Below are positions 9,488 to 18,868 of a stretch of 64,000 bases of DNA, in pieces. The first letter of the stretch is position 1. Each line of letters starts with the position of its first letter. A program made the translations under genes and the position numbers. Location: the NCBI RefSeq assembly GCF_900128995.1, contig NZ_FQUE01000008.1:105819-169818 (forward strand), in the 5' to 3' direction. This DNA is from Loktanella atrilutea (lineage in GTDB: Bacteria; Pseudomonadota; Alphaproteobacteria; Rhodobacterales; Rhodobacteraceae). The notes beneath the pieces were generated by a model. It saw only the letters and a program-made list of their open reading frames with translations. It was not told the origin of the DNA and searched no databases.

Positions 9488-11424
9488 AGCGACCGGTCAG
9501 GGATCTGGAACAGTCGTCGCGCCGGATCGGGCGGCGGGCCCTGCTGCTGGGATCGGCGCAGCTGGGCGTCGCGGCGGCGCTGGGGCTGCGGATGCGGTCG
9601 ATGCAGGTCGAACAGGCCGACCAGTTCCGCCTGCTGGCAGAGGAGAACCGGATCAACATCCGCCTGCTGCCGCCTGCCCGCGGCCTGATCTTCGACCGTA
9701 ACGGCATCCCGCTGGCCGAGAACGAGCAGAACTACCGCGTCGTCATGGTGCGAGAGGATGCCGGCGACGTGGACGAGGTGCTGGCCCGTCTGCAGGATAT
9801 CGTCGCGCTCGACCCCGCCAATATCGAACGCGCGCGCGAGGACATGCGCAAGCTGTCGTCCTTCGTTCCCGTCATCATCGCCGACCGCCTGCTGTGGGAG
9901 GACGTGGCCAAGATCAACATCAACGCCCCCGCCCTGCCCGGCGTCAGCGCAGAGGTCGGCCTGTCCCGCCGCTATCCCTATGGCGCCGACGTGGGGCACG
10001 TCGTGGGCTACGTCGGGCCGGTCAGCGACTACGACCTCAGCCGCATCGACGATCAGGACCCGCTGCTGCAGATCCCGAAATTCCAGATCGGCAAGACCGG
10101 GGTCGAGAACAAGCTGGAACACACCCTGCGCGGGTCCGCCGGCACCAAGCGGATCGAGGTCAACGCCCTCGGCCGCGTGATGCGCGAGCTGGACCGGCAG
10201 GAAGGCGTCGCCGGCAAGGACATCCAGTTGGGCCTGGACGAGCGGCTGCAATCCTATGCGCAGGCCCGCATGGACGGCGAAAGCAGCGGCGCCGTGGTCA
10301 TCGACCTGCAGACGGGCGATCTGCGCGCCATCGCGTCCGCACCGTCGTTCGATCCGAATCTCTTCGTGCGCGGGATTTCGGTCAAGGACTGGACCGACCT
10401 GAACGAGAACAAGTACCGCCCGCTGGCCGCCAAGGCCGTGCAGGGCGCCTATCCGCCGGGGTCGACCTTCAAGATGGTGACGGGTCTGGCCGCCCTGAAC
10501 GCGGGCGTCATCAGCCCAGAGGAGACCGTCTATTGCCGCGGCTATACCGTCGTGGCGGGCACCCGGTTCCACTGCTGGAAACGCGCGGGGCACGGCAACG
10601 TCAATTTCCACGACAGCCTGAAATATTCCTGCGATTGCTATTACTACGAGGTCGCCCAGCGCATCGGCATCGACAAGATGGCCGAAATGGCACGGACGCT
10701 TGGGATCGGGGTAAAGCACGACCTGCCGCTGTCCGCGATCTCGACCGGACTGGCGCCCGACAAGCAGTGGAAGTTAGAGGTGCGCGGCGAGGACTGGCGC
10801 ATCGGCGACACGGTGAACGCCGCGATCGGACAGGGCTACGTCCTCGCATCGCCGCTGCAACTGGCGATCATGACGGCGCGGATTGCGACCGGCCGGGTGG
10901 TGACGCCGCGGCTGGTGAAATCCGTCGACGGCGTCGAGGAGCCCAGCGGCATCGGCGAACCGCTGGACATCAACGAGAATATGCTGCGCCGCTGCCGCGC
11001 GTCGATGAACGCTGTCATCAACGAAAAGCGCGGCACCGGCGCGCGGGCCAAGGTCATTACCGCCGGCTACGAGATGGCGGGCAAGACCGGCACCAGTCAG
11101 GTCCGCCGTATTACCGCAGAGGAACGCGCCCGCGGCGTCATCAGCAACGATGACCTGCCGTGGGAACGCCGGGACCACGCGCTCTTCGTCTGCTTCGCGC
11201 CGGTCGACAATCCGAAGTTCGCCGTGGCGGTCGTGGTGGAACACGGCGGCGGCGGGTCGACCGCCGCCTCGCCCATTGCGCGGGACATCATGCTGCAGGC
11301 GCTCTACGACGGCCCGCCGCCGCTGGACGCCTATCCTTCCGCCGACCGCGCGCGGATCGAGGAACAGCAGGCGCGGATCGCGCAGCGCATCACCCAGATC
11401 AAGCCCGCGCAGGACCGCGTGTGA
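9484..11424 (+). CDS. mrdA: Penicillin-binding protein 2 (elongasome transpeptidase)
   Basis: 646 residues. PBP2 cross-links peptidoglycan during cell elongation, working with RodA. There is an N-terminal membrane anchor (about residues 16-36), a pedestal domain with LLPPARGLIFDRNG, and a transpeptidase domain. The active-site serine is in GSTFKMV (about residue 340), the second motif is SCDCYYY (SxC replacing the usual SxN), and KTGTSQ (about residue 538) is the third. The ATG at 9484 overlaps the mreD stop. The upstream open frame within mreD does not belong to the protein. Confidence 0.96.
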   Translation: MKRPVRDLEQSSRRIGRRALLLGSAQLGVAAALGLRMRSMQVEQADQFRLLAEENRINIRLLPPARGLIFDRNGIPLAENEQNYRVVMVREDAGDVDEVLARLQDIVALDPANIERAREDMRKLSSFVPVIIADRLLWEDVAKININAPALPGVSAEVGLSRRYPYGADVGHVVGYVGPVSDYDLSRIDDQDPLLQIPKFQIGKTGVENKLEHTLRGSAGTKRIEVNALGRVMRELDRQEGVAGKDIQLGLDERLQSYAQARMDGESSGAVVIDLQTGDLRAIASAPSFDPNLFVRGISVKDWTDLNENKYRPLAAKAVQGAYPPGSTFKMVTGLAALNAGVISPEETVYCRGYTVVAGTRFHCWKRAGHGNVNFHDSLKYSCDCYYYEVAQRIGIDKMAEMARTLGIGVKHDLPLSAISTGLAPDKQWKLEVRGEDWRIGDTVNAAIGQGYVLASPLQLAIMTARIATGRVVTPRLVKSVDGVEEPSGIGEPLDINENMLRRCRASMNAVINEKRGTGARAKVITAGYEMAGKTGTSQVRRITAEERARGVISNDDLPWERRDHALFVCFAPVDNPKFAVAVVVEHGGGGSTAASPIARDIMLQALYDGPPPLDAYPSADRARIEEQQARIAQRITQIKPAQDRV

Positions 11425-11425
11425 C

Positions 11426-12565
11426 ATGAGCTATCTGGCGCATAACACCAAGTTCGTCCCCACCGGGTTTCGCAAGGTCCTTTACCTGAACTGGCCCGTC
11501 ATCATCCTGCTGTCGGCGGTGGCCTGCGCGGGGTTCATCATGCTCTATTCCGTCGCCGGCGGCTCGCCCGACCCGTGGATGGAACCGCAGGTCAAGCGCT
11601 TCATCCTCGGGCTGGTCCTGATGATCGGGGTCGGCATGGTGCCGATCTGGTTCTGGCGCAATGTGGCAGGGGTGGCCTTTGGCGTATCGGTCATGCTGCT
11701 GGTCGCGGTAGAGCTGTTCGGCGCCATTGGCATGGGGGCGCAACGCTGGATCGACCTTGGCTTCATGCGGCTGCAACCGTCGGAGCTGACGAAGATCACC
11801 CTCGTGATGTTCCTCGCCGCCTATTACGACTGGCTGCCCACGAACAAGACATCGCATCCCCTGTGGGTCGCGCTGCCGGTCGTCTTCATCCTCGTGCCGA
11901 CGGCACTGGTGCTGAAGCAGCCCGACCTTGGCACCGCGCTGCTGTTGCTGATGGGCGGTGGTGCGGTGATGTTCCTGGCAGGCGTCCATTGGGCCTATTT
12001 CGCGACGGTGATCGGCGCGGGTGTCGGCACGGTCTATGCGGTCTTCCTCAGCCGCGGCACGCCGTGGCAACTGCTGAAGGACTACCAGTTCCGGCGGATC
12101 GACACATTCCTCGATCCGGGCAATGATCCGCTGGGGGCAGGCTATCACATCACGCAGGCCAAGATCGCGCTGGGGTCAGGCGGCTGGACCGGGCGCGGCT
12201 TCATGCAGGGCACCCAAAGCCGCCTGAACTTCCTGCCGGAAAAGCACACCGACTTCATCTTCACCACGCTGGCAGAGGAGTTCGGCTTCGTCGGCGCCTT
12301 CTCCCTGCTGGTGCTCTACATCCTGATCATCGTGTTCTGCGTCGCCTCTGCGATGAACAACAAGGACCGGTTTTCGTCACTTCTGACCCTTGGAATCGCG
12401 ATGACATTCTTTCTCTTCTTTTCCGTCAACATGGCGATGGTCATGGGGCTGGCCCCCGTCGTCGGCGTGCCGCTGCCTTTGGTCAGCTACGGCGGGTCCG
12501 CGATGCTGGTGCTGCTCGTGGCCTTCGGGCTGGTGCAATCCGCCCATGTGCACAAGCCGCGATGA
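11426..12565 (+). CDS. rodA: Peptidoglycan glycosyltransferase RodA (SEDS family)
   Basis: 379 residues with about ten membrane segments. RodA polymerises lipid II into glycan strands for elongation, paired with PBP2. SEDS signatures include RWIDLGFMRLQPSELTKI near residues 108-125, a central KQPDLGTALLLLMGG and the C-terminal GVPLPLVSYGGSAML. It starts two bases after mrdA stops, and its end overlaps the next gene by 4 bp, so the downstream dehydrogenase is probably co-transcribed with the shape genes. Confidence 0.96.
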   Translation: MSYLAHNTKFVPTGFRKVLYLNWPVIILLSAVACAGFIMLYSVAGGSPDPWMEPQVKRFILGLVLMIGVGMVPIWFWRNVAGVAFGVSVMLLVAVELFGAIGMGAQRWIDLGFMRLQPSELTKITLVMFLAAYYDWLPTNKTSHPLWVALPVVFILVPTALVLKQPDLGTALLLLMGGGAVMFLAGVHWAYFATVIGAGVGTVYAVFLSRGTPWQLLKDYQFRRIDTFLDPGNDPLGAGYHITQAKIALGSGGWTGRGFMQGTQSRLNFLPEKHTDFIFTTLAEEFGFVGAFSLLVLYILIIVFCVASAMNNKDRFSSLLTLGIAMTFFLFFSVNMAMVMGLAPVVGVPLPLVSYGGSAMLVLLVAFGLVQSAHVHKPR

Positions 12566-13491
12566 AGATCCTGTTTTCCGCCAAGCCCGACGTCTGGGAC
12601 GACTACGAGGCGCCGCTGCGCCGCGCGCTGGATGCCGCGGGGCTGCGTTACGACCTGTCGCGGGATCATGCGCCCGGGGACGTGGACTACATCGTCTTCG
12701 CCCCCAACGGTCCGGTGAAGGATTTCACGCCCTACGTGAACACCCGGCTGGTCATGGGCCTGTGGGCCGGGGTCGAGACGGTGGTCGGCAACGAGACCCT
12801 GACGCAGCCGCTGGCGCGGATGGTCGACGACGGGCTGACACGCGGGATGGTGGAATGGGTCGTGGGGCATGTGATGCGCCATCATCTGGGGCTCGATGCC
12901 CATATCCACGGACAGGACGGTGAGTGGCGCAACGATGTCTACCCCCCCTTGGCGCAGGATCGCCCGGTGACGGTTCTGGGGCTGGGTGAACTCGGGTCGG
13001 CCTGCGGTCAGGCGCTGGCGGGGCTGGGCTTTCCGGTGACCGGCTGGTCGCGCAGTCCCAAGCGGATCGACGGACTCACCTGCCTGTCAGGCGCGGACGG
13101 CCTGCGCGATGCCCTGACGGATGCGCAGATCGTCGTGCTGCTGCTGCCGCAGACACCGGCGACAGAGGATATCCTGAACGCCGACACGCTGGCGCTGCTG
13201 GCCCCGGGCGCGGTCATCGTGAACCCCGGCCGGGGCCCGCTGATCGACGACGACGCATTGCTGGCGGCCCTCGACAGCGGTGCTGTCGGCGCGGCGACGC
13301 TTGACGTCTTTCGCACCGAACCGCTGCCGCGGGATCATCCCTACTGGGCGCATCCCCGCGTCACGGTGACGCCGCACATCGCCTCGACCACCCGGCCGGA
13401 AACGGCGGCGCAGGTCATCGCCGCGAACATCGCGCGGGGCGAGCGGGGCGAGCCGTTCCTGCACCTCGTGGATCGCACGGCGGGCTACTAG
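12562..13491 (+). CDS. ghrA: Glyoxylate/hydroxypyruvate reductase A-like D-2-hydroxyacid dehydrogenase
   Basis: 309 residues, the GhrA length. These NADPH enzymes reduce glyoxylate and hydroxypyruvate. The N-terminus MKILFSAKPDVWDDYEAPLR is typical of the GhrA branch. The Rossmann motif VLGLGELGSACGQALAGLGF is near residue 136, NPGRGPLIDDDALLAALDSG near 223, and the catalytic Glu/His region DHPYWAHPRVTVTPHIAS near 262. The 4-bp overlap with rodA makes it the last gene of the elongasome unit, although no functional link to cell shape is known. Confidence 0.9.
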   Translation: MKILFSAKPDVWDDYEAPLRRALDAAGLRYDLSRDHAPGDVDYIVFAPNGPVKDFTPYVNTRLVMGLWAGVETVVGNETLTQPLARMVDDGLTRGMVEWVVGHVMRHHLGLDAHIHGQDGEWRNDVYPPLAQDRPVTVLGLGELGSACGQALAGLGFPVTGWSRSPKRIDGLTCLSGADGLRDALTDAQIVVLLLPQTPATEDILNADTLALLAPGAVIVNPGRGPLIDDDALLAALDSGAVGAATLDVFRTEPLPRDHPYWAHPRVTVTPHIASTTRPETAAQVIAANIARGERGEPFLHLVDRTAGY

Positions 13492-14279
13492 CGCAGCTTC
13501 GGCGGGGCGTTGGGGTCCGACCCCGGCGCCATCGGCACGGCAGGCGTGGGCCGCGACAGTTCCGGCAGGTCGAAGCGCAGGCCCACGCGCGCCAGCCGCT
13601 GCGCCACGGCGTCGGTGCTGGCCACGAACATCACGTCCATCGTGCCCGCGTCGATGCCCGAAAAGGTCAGCGCCTCGCCCGCCGCATGGGCCAGCGCCGC
13701 ATGGGCCGTGTCCGGCGCATCGACGAAGGCCAGCACATGGCCGCGGCCACCGTCCTCGTATTCCGCCGCCACCAGCAGCGCGTGATCGGCCAGCCCGGCA
13801 GCGCGGGTCAGCTTGCGGTCCAGCGCCTCCAGCACGCTCTCCGGCAGGCCGGTGGGGCGAGAGACGCCGGTCAGACGTGCCTCTGCCTGCTCGGGCGTGT
13901 GATCGAGGGTCGTGGCCAGCCAGTCCACGGCGTCCGCCGGGATCAGCATCTCGCTGGGGGCGACCTGCAGGTTCAGGGCAATGCCGATCCCCTGTCCCGC
14001 CATCATCTGCGCCAGCGCCCGGCCGGGCAGACCGGCATAGGGGGCGGCGCGTCCGACGAAGGCCGACAGACGTTCCTCTGCATCGAACACCAGCGCGTAT
14101 TCTCCGCCATCCACCGTGAAGAGCGAGGGGCGCACGCTGTCCCCCTCCGGCTCGACGTCCAGCAGCACGAACAGGTCGCTGTCCGCCAAAGTCTCGTAGA
14201 AGCGCAGGCGCAGGTCGTCGGAGGTGTCCATCGCCGCATGGGCGCGGTCCAGATCGGTGGTCATCTCGGGCGTCGTCAT
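13488..14279 (-). CDS. SseB-family protein
   Basis: 263 residues. The N-terminal half resembles the SseB domain (RLRFYETLADSDLFVLL and FVFDAEERLSAFVGRAAPYAGLPGRALAQMM-like spacing), and the C-terminal half resembles the SseB C-terminal domain; the family has no firmly established biochemical role. Convergent with the dehydrogenase gene and overlapping its end by 4 bp. The ATG at 14277-14279 overlaps the stop of the uracil-DNA glycosylase gene (ATGA), so the two minus-strand genes form a pair. Confidence 0.82.
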   Translation of the reverse strand: MTTPEMTTDLDRAHAAMDTSDDLRLRFYETLADSDLFVLLDVEPEGDSVRPSLFTVDGGEYALVFDAEERLSAFVGRAAPYAGLPGRALAQMMAGQGIGIALNLQVAPSEMLIPADAVDWLATTLDHTPEQAEARLTGVSRPTGLPESVLEALDRKLTRAAGLADHALLVAAEYEDGGRGHVLAFVDAPDTAHAALAHAAGEALTFSGIDAGTMDVMFVASTDAVAQRLARVGLRFDLPELSRPTPAVPMAPGSDPNAPPKLR

Positions 14280-14857
14280 GTCAGCACCTCCTGCACGCGG
14301 GCCCGCAGGACGGGCAGCACATCGGTTTCGAACCAAGGGTTGCGGTTCAGCCATCCGGTATTGCGCCACGACGGATGAGGCAAGCAGAACACGCGCGGTG
14401 CAAGGTCGCGCCAGGCCGCGACCCGTTCGGTCACGCCCATGCGGCCGCCCAGGTGCCACTGCTGCGCGTAGCCGCCGATCAGCAGGGTCAGCGGCACGTC
14501 GCCCAGACGGTCCATCACCGGCTGACGCCATGTCGCGGCACAGATGCGCGGCGGCGGCAAGTCGGACCCCGCCGCGTTGTAGCCCGGAAAGCAGAAGGCC
14601 ATCGGCACGATGGCCACCCGGTCGCGGTCGTAGAACGCGGGTTTGTCGACGCCGAGCCAGTCCCGCAGGCGATCGCCGGACCGGTCCCAGAACGGCGTCT
14701 GCGCCGCATGAACCCGCGCGCCCGGCGCCTGGCTGGCGATCAGGATACGCGGCGGTCCGTCGAACCAGACCACCGGGCGCGGCGCGTGCCGCGTCGCGGT
14801 CGCCGCAAAGCGGTCCGCACAGATGCGGCAGGCGGCGATATCGTCCCTCAGACCCAT
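14276..14857 (-). CDS. Uracil-DNA glycosylase family protein
   Basis: 193 residues. It has the compact fold of the family: an N-terminal CRICADRF motif, the active-site strand ILIASQAPGARVHAAQTPFWDRSG at about residues 40-63, and a C-terminal LPHPSWRNTGWLNRNPWF helix and loop (about residues 160-177) with the His of motif 2. Cysteine spacing for a 4Fe-4S cluster is not complete (one CxxC pair only), so it belongs to the less characterised prokaryotic UdgX/DUF-like branch rather than classical family 4. Probable base-excision or nucleic-acid binding role; substrate unproven. Confidence 0.8.
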   Translation of the reverse strand: MGLRDDIAACRICADRFAATATRHAPRPVVWFDGPPRILIASQAPGARVHAAQTPFWDRSGDRLRDWLGVDKPAFYDRDRVAIVPMAFCFPGYNAAGSDLPPPRICAATWRQPVMDRLGDVPLTLLIGGYAQQWHLGGRMGVTERVAAWRDLAPRVFCLPHPSWRNTGWLNRNPWFETDVLPVLRARVQEVLT

Positions 14858-15062
14858 GTGGCAGACCTAGTCCGAACGTCGCGCAATCAAGCGCGACGGC
14901 ACCATCACGGCCCGGTGTAAGCTGCGGTATGACTGCAGTTCCGCCTGTCTTTGAACATAATTCTGCGGCATACCACCCGCGACAAGGGCCAGCGTGACGG
15001 GTGGTTTACCCATCATCGTCATCAAGACCCAGGCAAGATGAAGACCGATCGGGCGAACCGCG

Positions 15063-15722
15063 ATGCTTGAATTCAATCAGGTCAGCAAGTCCTTCTGGAC
15101 GGGCAAGACGCGCAAGGTGATCCTTGACCGCGTGTCCTTCCGCGTCGACCTCGGACGCTCGCTCGGCATCCTCGCCCCCAACGGCACCGGCAAGACGACC
15201 TTGATCAACATGATGGCCGGGCTCGAAAAGCCGGACGAGGGCACGATCACCCGCGGCTGCCGCATCTCCTTTCCGCTGGGCTTCATGGGCGGCGTCACCA
15301 ACCGCCACACGGCGCGGGAAAACGTGCGCTACATCGCGCGGCTCTACAGCCTAGACCCCGACTACATCGAAGCATTCTGCCGCTGGCTTTGCGGCATCAA
15401 GGAATACTTCGACATGCCGGTCGGCACCTACAGTTCCGGCATGCGCTCGCGGCTGACCTTCTCGCTGATGCTGGCGCTCGACTTCGACATCTACCTGATC
15501 GACGAAGGCATGCCCGCGACGACCGACGCCGAATTCAACCGCAAGGCCGGAGAGATCCTGCGCGAACGGCTGGAAAAGACGACCGTGATCATCGTATCCC
15601 ATCAAGCCAAGACGCTGGAACGCTTTGCCCGGTCCGCCGCCGTCCTGCGCCACGGCAAGCTACACATGTTCGACACTCTGGAAGAGGCCAAGCAGCTTTA
15701 TGACTACGAAGCCGACCGCTAA
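15063..15722 (+). CDS. kpsT: Capsular polysaccharide export ATP-binding protein
   Basis: 219 residues, the KpsT/BexA/CtrD size. It is the ATPase of the ABC-2 exporter that moves capsular polysaccharide over the inner membrane. Walker A is APNGTGKTTL (about residues 38-47). The shortened signature region GTYSSGMRSRLTFSLMLALD and Walker B IYLIDEGM follow the KpsT pattern, in which the LSGG motif is altered. The next gene overlaps its end by 23 bp. The permease KpsM is not adjacent: the gene on the left is on the other strand and the one on the right is kpsE. Confidence 0.92.
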   Translation: MLEFNQVSKSFWTGKTRKVILDRVSFRVDLGRSLGILAPNGTGKTTLINMMAGLEKPDEGTITRGCRISFPLGFMGGVTNRHTARENVRYIARLYSLDPDYIEAFCRWLCGIKEYFDMPVGTYSSGMRSRLTFSLMLALDFDIYLIDEGMPATTDAEFNRKAGEILRERLEKTTVIIVSHQAKTLERFARSAAVLRHGKLHMFDTLEEAKQLYDYEADR

Positions 15723-17343
15723 GAAATTCCGCATCCGTCGGCCAGAGCCGCAGCCGGACCCGACCCCGATGGCGGAGGCCGCGCCAGTAGCCGCGCCCGA
15801 ATCCACGACAGACACTGCCACGCAACTGCCGGCAATGCAGGGGCAGGCGACCGGCGGGACGGACATCGACGCGATCCGGCGCGAGGGGCTGACCGGGCGA
15901 CAGTTGCGCATGGCCCGCCGCGTGGCGCAGAAGCACGGCATGGCGCCGACCTCCGATTTCGATGCCATCAGGCTCTTGCGCAAGGCGGGCATCGATCCCT
16001 TCCAGCGGTCCACCGTGCTGGAACTGGTCACGCCCGATGGCCGGACCGGTGGCGGCACCACCGCGCCGGGCGCGTCGCTGGGGGCGACCCCGGGCATGCC
16101 CGGCATGCCCGCCCCCCGCGTGCAGCTGCCGCAGACGGTGGCGGAACCCGGTCAGACCCTCCCCTCTACCGAATTCGCCAGCCCGGCCGACCGGCACCTG
16201 TCGGAAATCATGAAGATCCAGCGCGATCTGGGCCGCCGCCGCCGGCGGCGGACCGTGCTGATGATGGCGCGGCTGGCGATCTTCGTCCTGCTTCCGACCA
16301 TCATGGTCGGTTACTATTTCTACAACGTCGCGACGCCGATGTATGCGACAAGCTCGGAATTCGTGATCCAGAAGGCCGAGGCGACGAGCGTCGCCGGCGG
16401 CCTCGGCGGCATGTTCCAGGGCACCTCGATGGCGACCCAGCAGGACAGCATCACGGTGCAGTCCTACCTCGCCTCGCGGGCCGCGATGCTGCGTCTGGAT
16501 CAGGACCACGGTTTCAAGTCGGTGTTCAGCGACCCGACGATCGACCCGATCCAGCGCCTGCCCGAAGAGGCCAGCAACGAGGCCGCCTTCGCCGTCTATC
16601 AGGACCGGGTCAAGATCAGCTACGACCCGACCGAGGGCATCCTGAAGATGGATGTCATCGCCCCGACCCCCGCCGCCAGCCAGCAATTCTCCGAGGCGCT
16701 AATCGGCTACGCCGAAGAGCAGGTCGACCAGCTGACCCAGCGCCTGCGCGAAGACCAGATGTCGGGTGCCCGCGACAGCTACGAAGCCGCCGAGGCGAGC
16801 CGGGGCGAGGCCCTCGCCAGCTGGCTGCAGCTGCAGGAGGACGTGCAGCAGATCGATCCGGTGGGCGAAACCGCGGCCAAGACGCAGCAGATCTCCGCGC
16901 TCGAGACCGAACGCCAGCGCCTGACCCTGTCGCTGCAGGACCGGCTGAACGTGCGCCGCCCGAACGAGGCGCAGGTCAATGCCCTGCAGGCCCAGATCGA
17001 CAACATCGAGAACCTGATCGCCGATCTGCGCGACAAGATGACGATCTCGACCGACACCGGCACGTCCCAGGCCGCGCGGAACACCGAACTGCGGCTGGCC
17101 GAGGAGAACTATACCTTCAAGACGATGCTGGCGCAGCAGGCCCTGACCCAGATGGAAACCGCCCGGATCGAGGCGAACCGTCAGGTCCGCTACCTGTCCA
17201 TGGGCGTCGAGCCGGTCGCCCCGGACGAGGCGACCTACCCCAAGGCGTTCCAGAACACGCTCCTTGCGTTCCTGATCTTCGCGGGCATCTACCTGATGAT
17301 CTCGATCACCGCCTCCGTGCTTCGGGAACAGGTCACCAACTGA
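15700..17343 (+). CDS. kpsE: Capsule polysaccharide export inner-membrane protein (KpsE/CtrB/BexC type)
   Basis: 547 residues. KpsE-type polysaccharide co-polymerases span the periplasm and link the ABC exporter to the outer-membrane channel. A long proline-rich cytoplasmic N-terminus (about residues 1-180), longer than in the enteric proteins, precedes a first membrane segment (LAIFVLLPTIMVGYYFYNVA). Then come a periplasmic coiled-coil region (about residues 345-480) and a C-terminal membrane segment (LLAFLIFAGIYLMISITASV). The ATG at 15700 lies inside the end of kpsT; translation is probably coupled. An N-terminal extension of this kind is usual in roseobacters. Confidence 0.88.
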   Translation: MTTKPTAKKFRIRRPEPQPDPTPMAEAAPVAAPESTTDTATQLPAMQGQATGGTDIDAIRREGLTGRQLRMARRVAQKHGMAPTSDFDAIRLLRKAGIDPFQRSTVLELVTPDGRTGGGTTAPGASLGATPGMPGMPAPRVQLPQTVAEPGQTLPSTEFASPADRHLSEIMKIQRDLGRRRRRRTVLMMARLAIFVLLPTIMVGYYFYNVATPMYATSSEFVIQKAEATSVAGGLGGMFQGTSMATQQDSITVQSYLASRAAMLRLDQDHGFKSVFSDPTIDPIQRLPEEASNEAAFAVYQDRVKISYDPTEGILKMDVIAPTPAASQQFSEALIGYAEEQVDQLTQRLREDQMSGARDSYEAAEASRGEALASWLQLQEDVQQIDPVGETAAKTQQISALETERQRLTLSLQDRLNVRRPNEAQVNALQAQIDNIENLIADLRDKMTISTDTGTSQAARNTELRLAEENYTFKTMLAQQALTQMETARIEANRQVRYLSMGVEPVAPDEATYPKAFQNTLLAFLIFAGIYLMISITASVLREQVTN

Positions 17344-17442
17344 AGGATCGCCACACCGGCCGGCGCCGCATGTCCCTGCAGCGCTGGCAGGCGGGCGTCC
17401 GCGCCCTACCTTTCGGCCCAATGCCCTGCCGATAGGTCTGCC

Positions 17443-18729
17443 ATGCGCGTCATGTCCCTGATTGCCCTTCTCCTCTGTCTGGCGCAGGGCGCACGGGCGC
17501 AGGATCCCACCACCGCCATCGACACGACGGCCACCACGGCGCAGGACAGCGCGATCGCGGCGCGCCTGCGCGACATCCTTGGGGTGCTGGGCGGCTATGA
17601 TGCCGTGACGGTCAAGGTGAACGAAGGTGTCGTGACCTTCGACGGCACCGTCACCGACCCCGCGGATGCCACGCGCCTCGACGACCTCGCGAACCGCGTG
17701 ACCGGTGTCGTCGCCACGCGCAACAGCGTCGTGGAAACCGCGGATGTCGGCGCCCGACTCAACCCCGCCGTCGCCCGCTTTCAGGCCCGCGGCGCACAGA
17801 TCCTCGCCTATCTGCCGCTTCTGGCCGTGGCGGCCGCGCTCTTTGCGCTCATCGTCTGGGTCGGCCTCTGGGTTGCGCGCCGGCCGCAGCCGTGGAACCG
17901 TCTGGCACCCAACCCCTTCATCGCGGAAATCTACCGGCAGATCCTGCGTCTGGCCTTCGTCGTGCTGGGTCTGGTGGTAGCGCTCGACATCCTGAACGCC
18001 ACTGCCCTGCTCGGCACGATCCTCGGCGCCGCCGGTATCGTCGGGCTTGCCCTCGGTTTCGCCGTCAAGGACACGGTCGAGAACTTCATCGCCTCGATCA
18101 TGCTGTCGATCCGGCAGCCCTTCCAGCCCAACGACATGGTCGAAATCAACGGCGATCAGGGCAAGGTCATCCGCCTGACCAGCCGGGCCACGATCCTTCT
18201 GTCCAACGACGGCAACCACATCCACATTCCCAACGCGACGGTCTTTTCCAACCGGCTGATCAACTACACCCGCAACGCGGAACGGCGCTTCATCTTTCCG
18301 ATCGGCGTCACCCGCGACGCCGACCTCGACGCCGCGCGCCGTCTGGTCGAGACCACGGTCCAGTCCCTGCCCTTCGTGCTGGCGACCCCCGCCGCGCAGG
18401 CCTGGATCGACCGCCTCGACCCGGGTGGTGTCGTCATGCAGGCCACCGGCTGGATCGACCAGCGCACGACCTCTCCGGCCCTTGCGCAAAGCGAGGCGAT
18501 CCGCCTTGTGAAGCGCGCGCTCGAGGGCGGTGGATTCGAGATTCCCGACAATATCCAGGGGGTCCGGATGGTCACCACCGCGTCTGACCCCGCCCCCTCC
18601 GCCCCCGAAAACGAACACCCCACGCCAGTCTCTGCAAGCCACGAGGAGGCGCTCGAATCGATGATCGAAAGCGAGCGCCGCAAGGACGGCATGGCCGATC
18701 TCCTGTCCGGCGGCGGTCTGTCGGAATAG
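17443..18729 (+). CDS. Mechanosensitive channel (MscS) with BON domain
   Basis: 428 residues. A signal peptide (MRVMSLIALLLCLAQGARAQ) is followed by a periplasmic BON-type domain (VTVKVNEGVVTFDGTVTDPADATRLDDLA, about residues 45-85), three membrane segments, and the MscS pore helix with GIVGLALGFAVKDTVENFIA (about residues 199-217). The beta domain follows with NDMVEINGDQGKVI and the HIPNATVFSNRLINYT loop. BON-MscS channels respond to membrane tension in hypo-osmotic shock. It is a single gene; the 100 bp upstream separate it from kpsE. Confidence 0.92.
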   Translation: MRVMSLIALLLCLAQGARAQDPTTAIDTTATTAQDSAIAARLRDILGVLGGYDAVTVKVNEGVVTFDGTVTDPADATRLDDLANRVTGVVATRNSVVETADVGARLNPAVARFQARGAQILAYLPLLAVAAALFALIVWVGLWVARRPQPWNRLAPNPFIAEIYRQILRLAFVVLGLVVALDILNATALLGTILGAAGIVGLALGFAVKDTVENFIASIMLSIRQPFQPNDMVEINGDQGKVIRLTSRATILLSNDGNHIHIPNATVFSNRLINYTRNAERRFIFPIGVTRDADLDAARRLVETTVQSLPFVLATPAAQAWIDRLDPGGVVMQATGWIDQRTTSPALAQSEAIRLVKRALEGGGFEIPDNIQGVRMVTTASDPAPSAPENEHPTPVSASHEEALESMIESERRKDGMADLLSGGGLSE

Positions 18730-18744
18730 CCGAAAAAAGCATCG

Positions 18745-18764
18745 CGGGGGGCTTGAAGGCCCCG
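18745..18764 (+). terminator. Possible terminator hairpin after the MscS gene
   Basis: A short GC-rich inverted repeat (GGGGC, loop TTGAAG, GCCCC) begins about 15 bp after the stop and lies before the tRNA gene. The following GATCCTTTG gives only a weak T-rich tail. Confidence 0.35.
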
Positions 18765-18793
18765 ATCCTTTGTCGTATCCACCGCCTCGCTGA

Positions 18794-18868
18794 TGGGGTG
18801 TAGCCAAGCGGTAAGGCATCGGTTTTTGGTACCGTGTACCGTAGGTTCGAATCCTACCACCCCAGCCA
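18794..18868 (+). tRNA. tRNA-Gln (anticodon TTG)
   Basis: 75 nt with CCA encoded. The acceptor stem TGGGGTG pairs with CACCCCA (18858-18864) and is followed by G and CCA. The T arm is GTAGGTTCGAATCCTAC, and the anticodon TTG is at 18826-18828 within the loop TTTTGGT. It is a complete, normal-looking tRNA. Accessory genes begin to its right and conserved genes lie to its left, so it may have served as an integration site. Confidence 0.95.
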
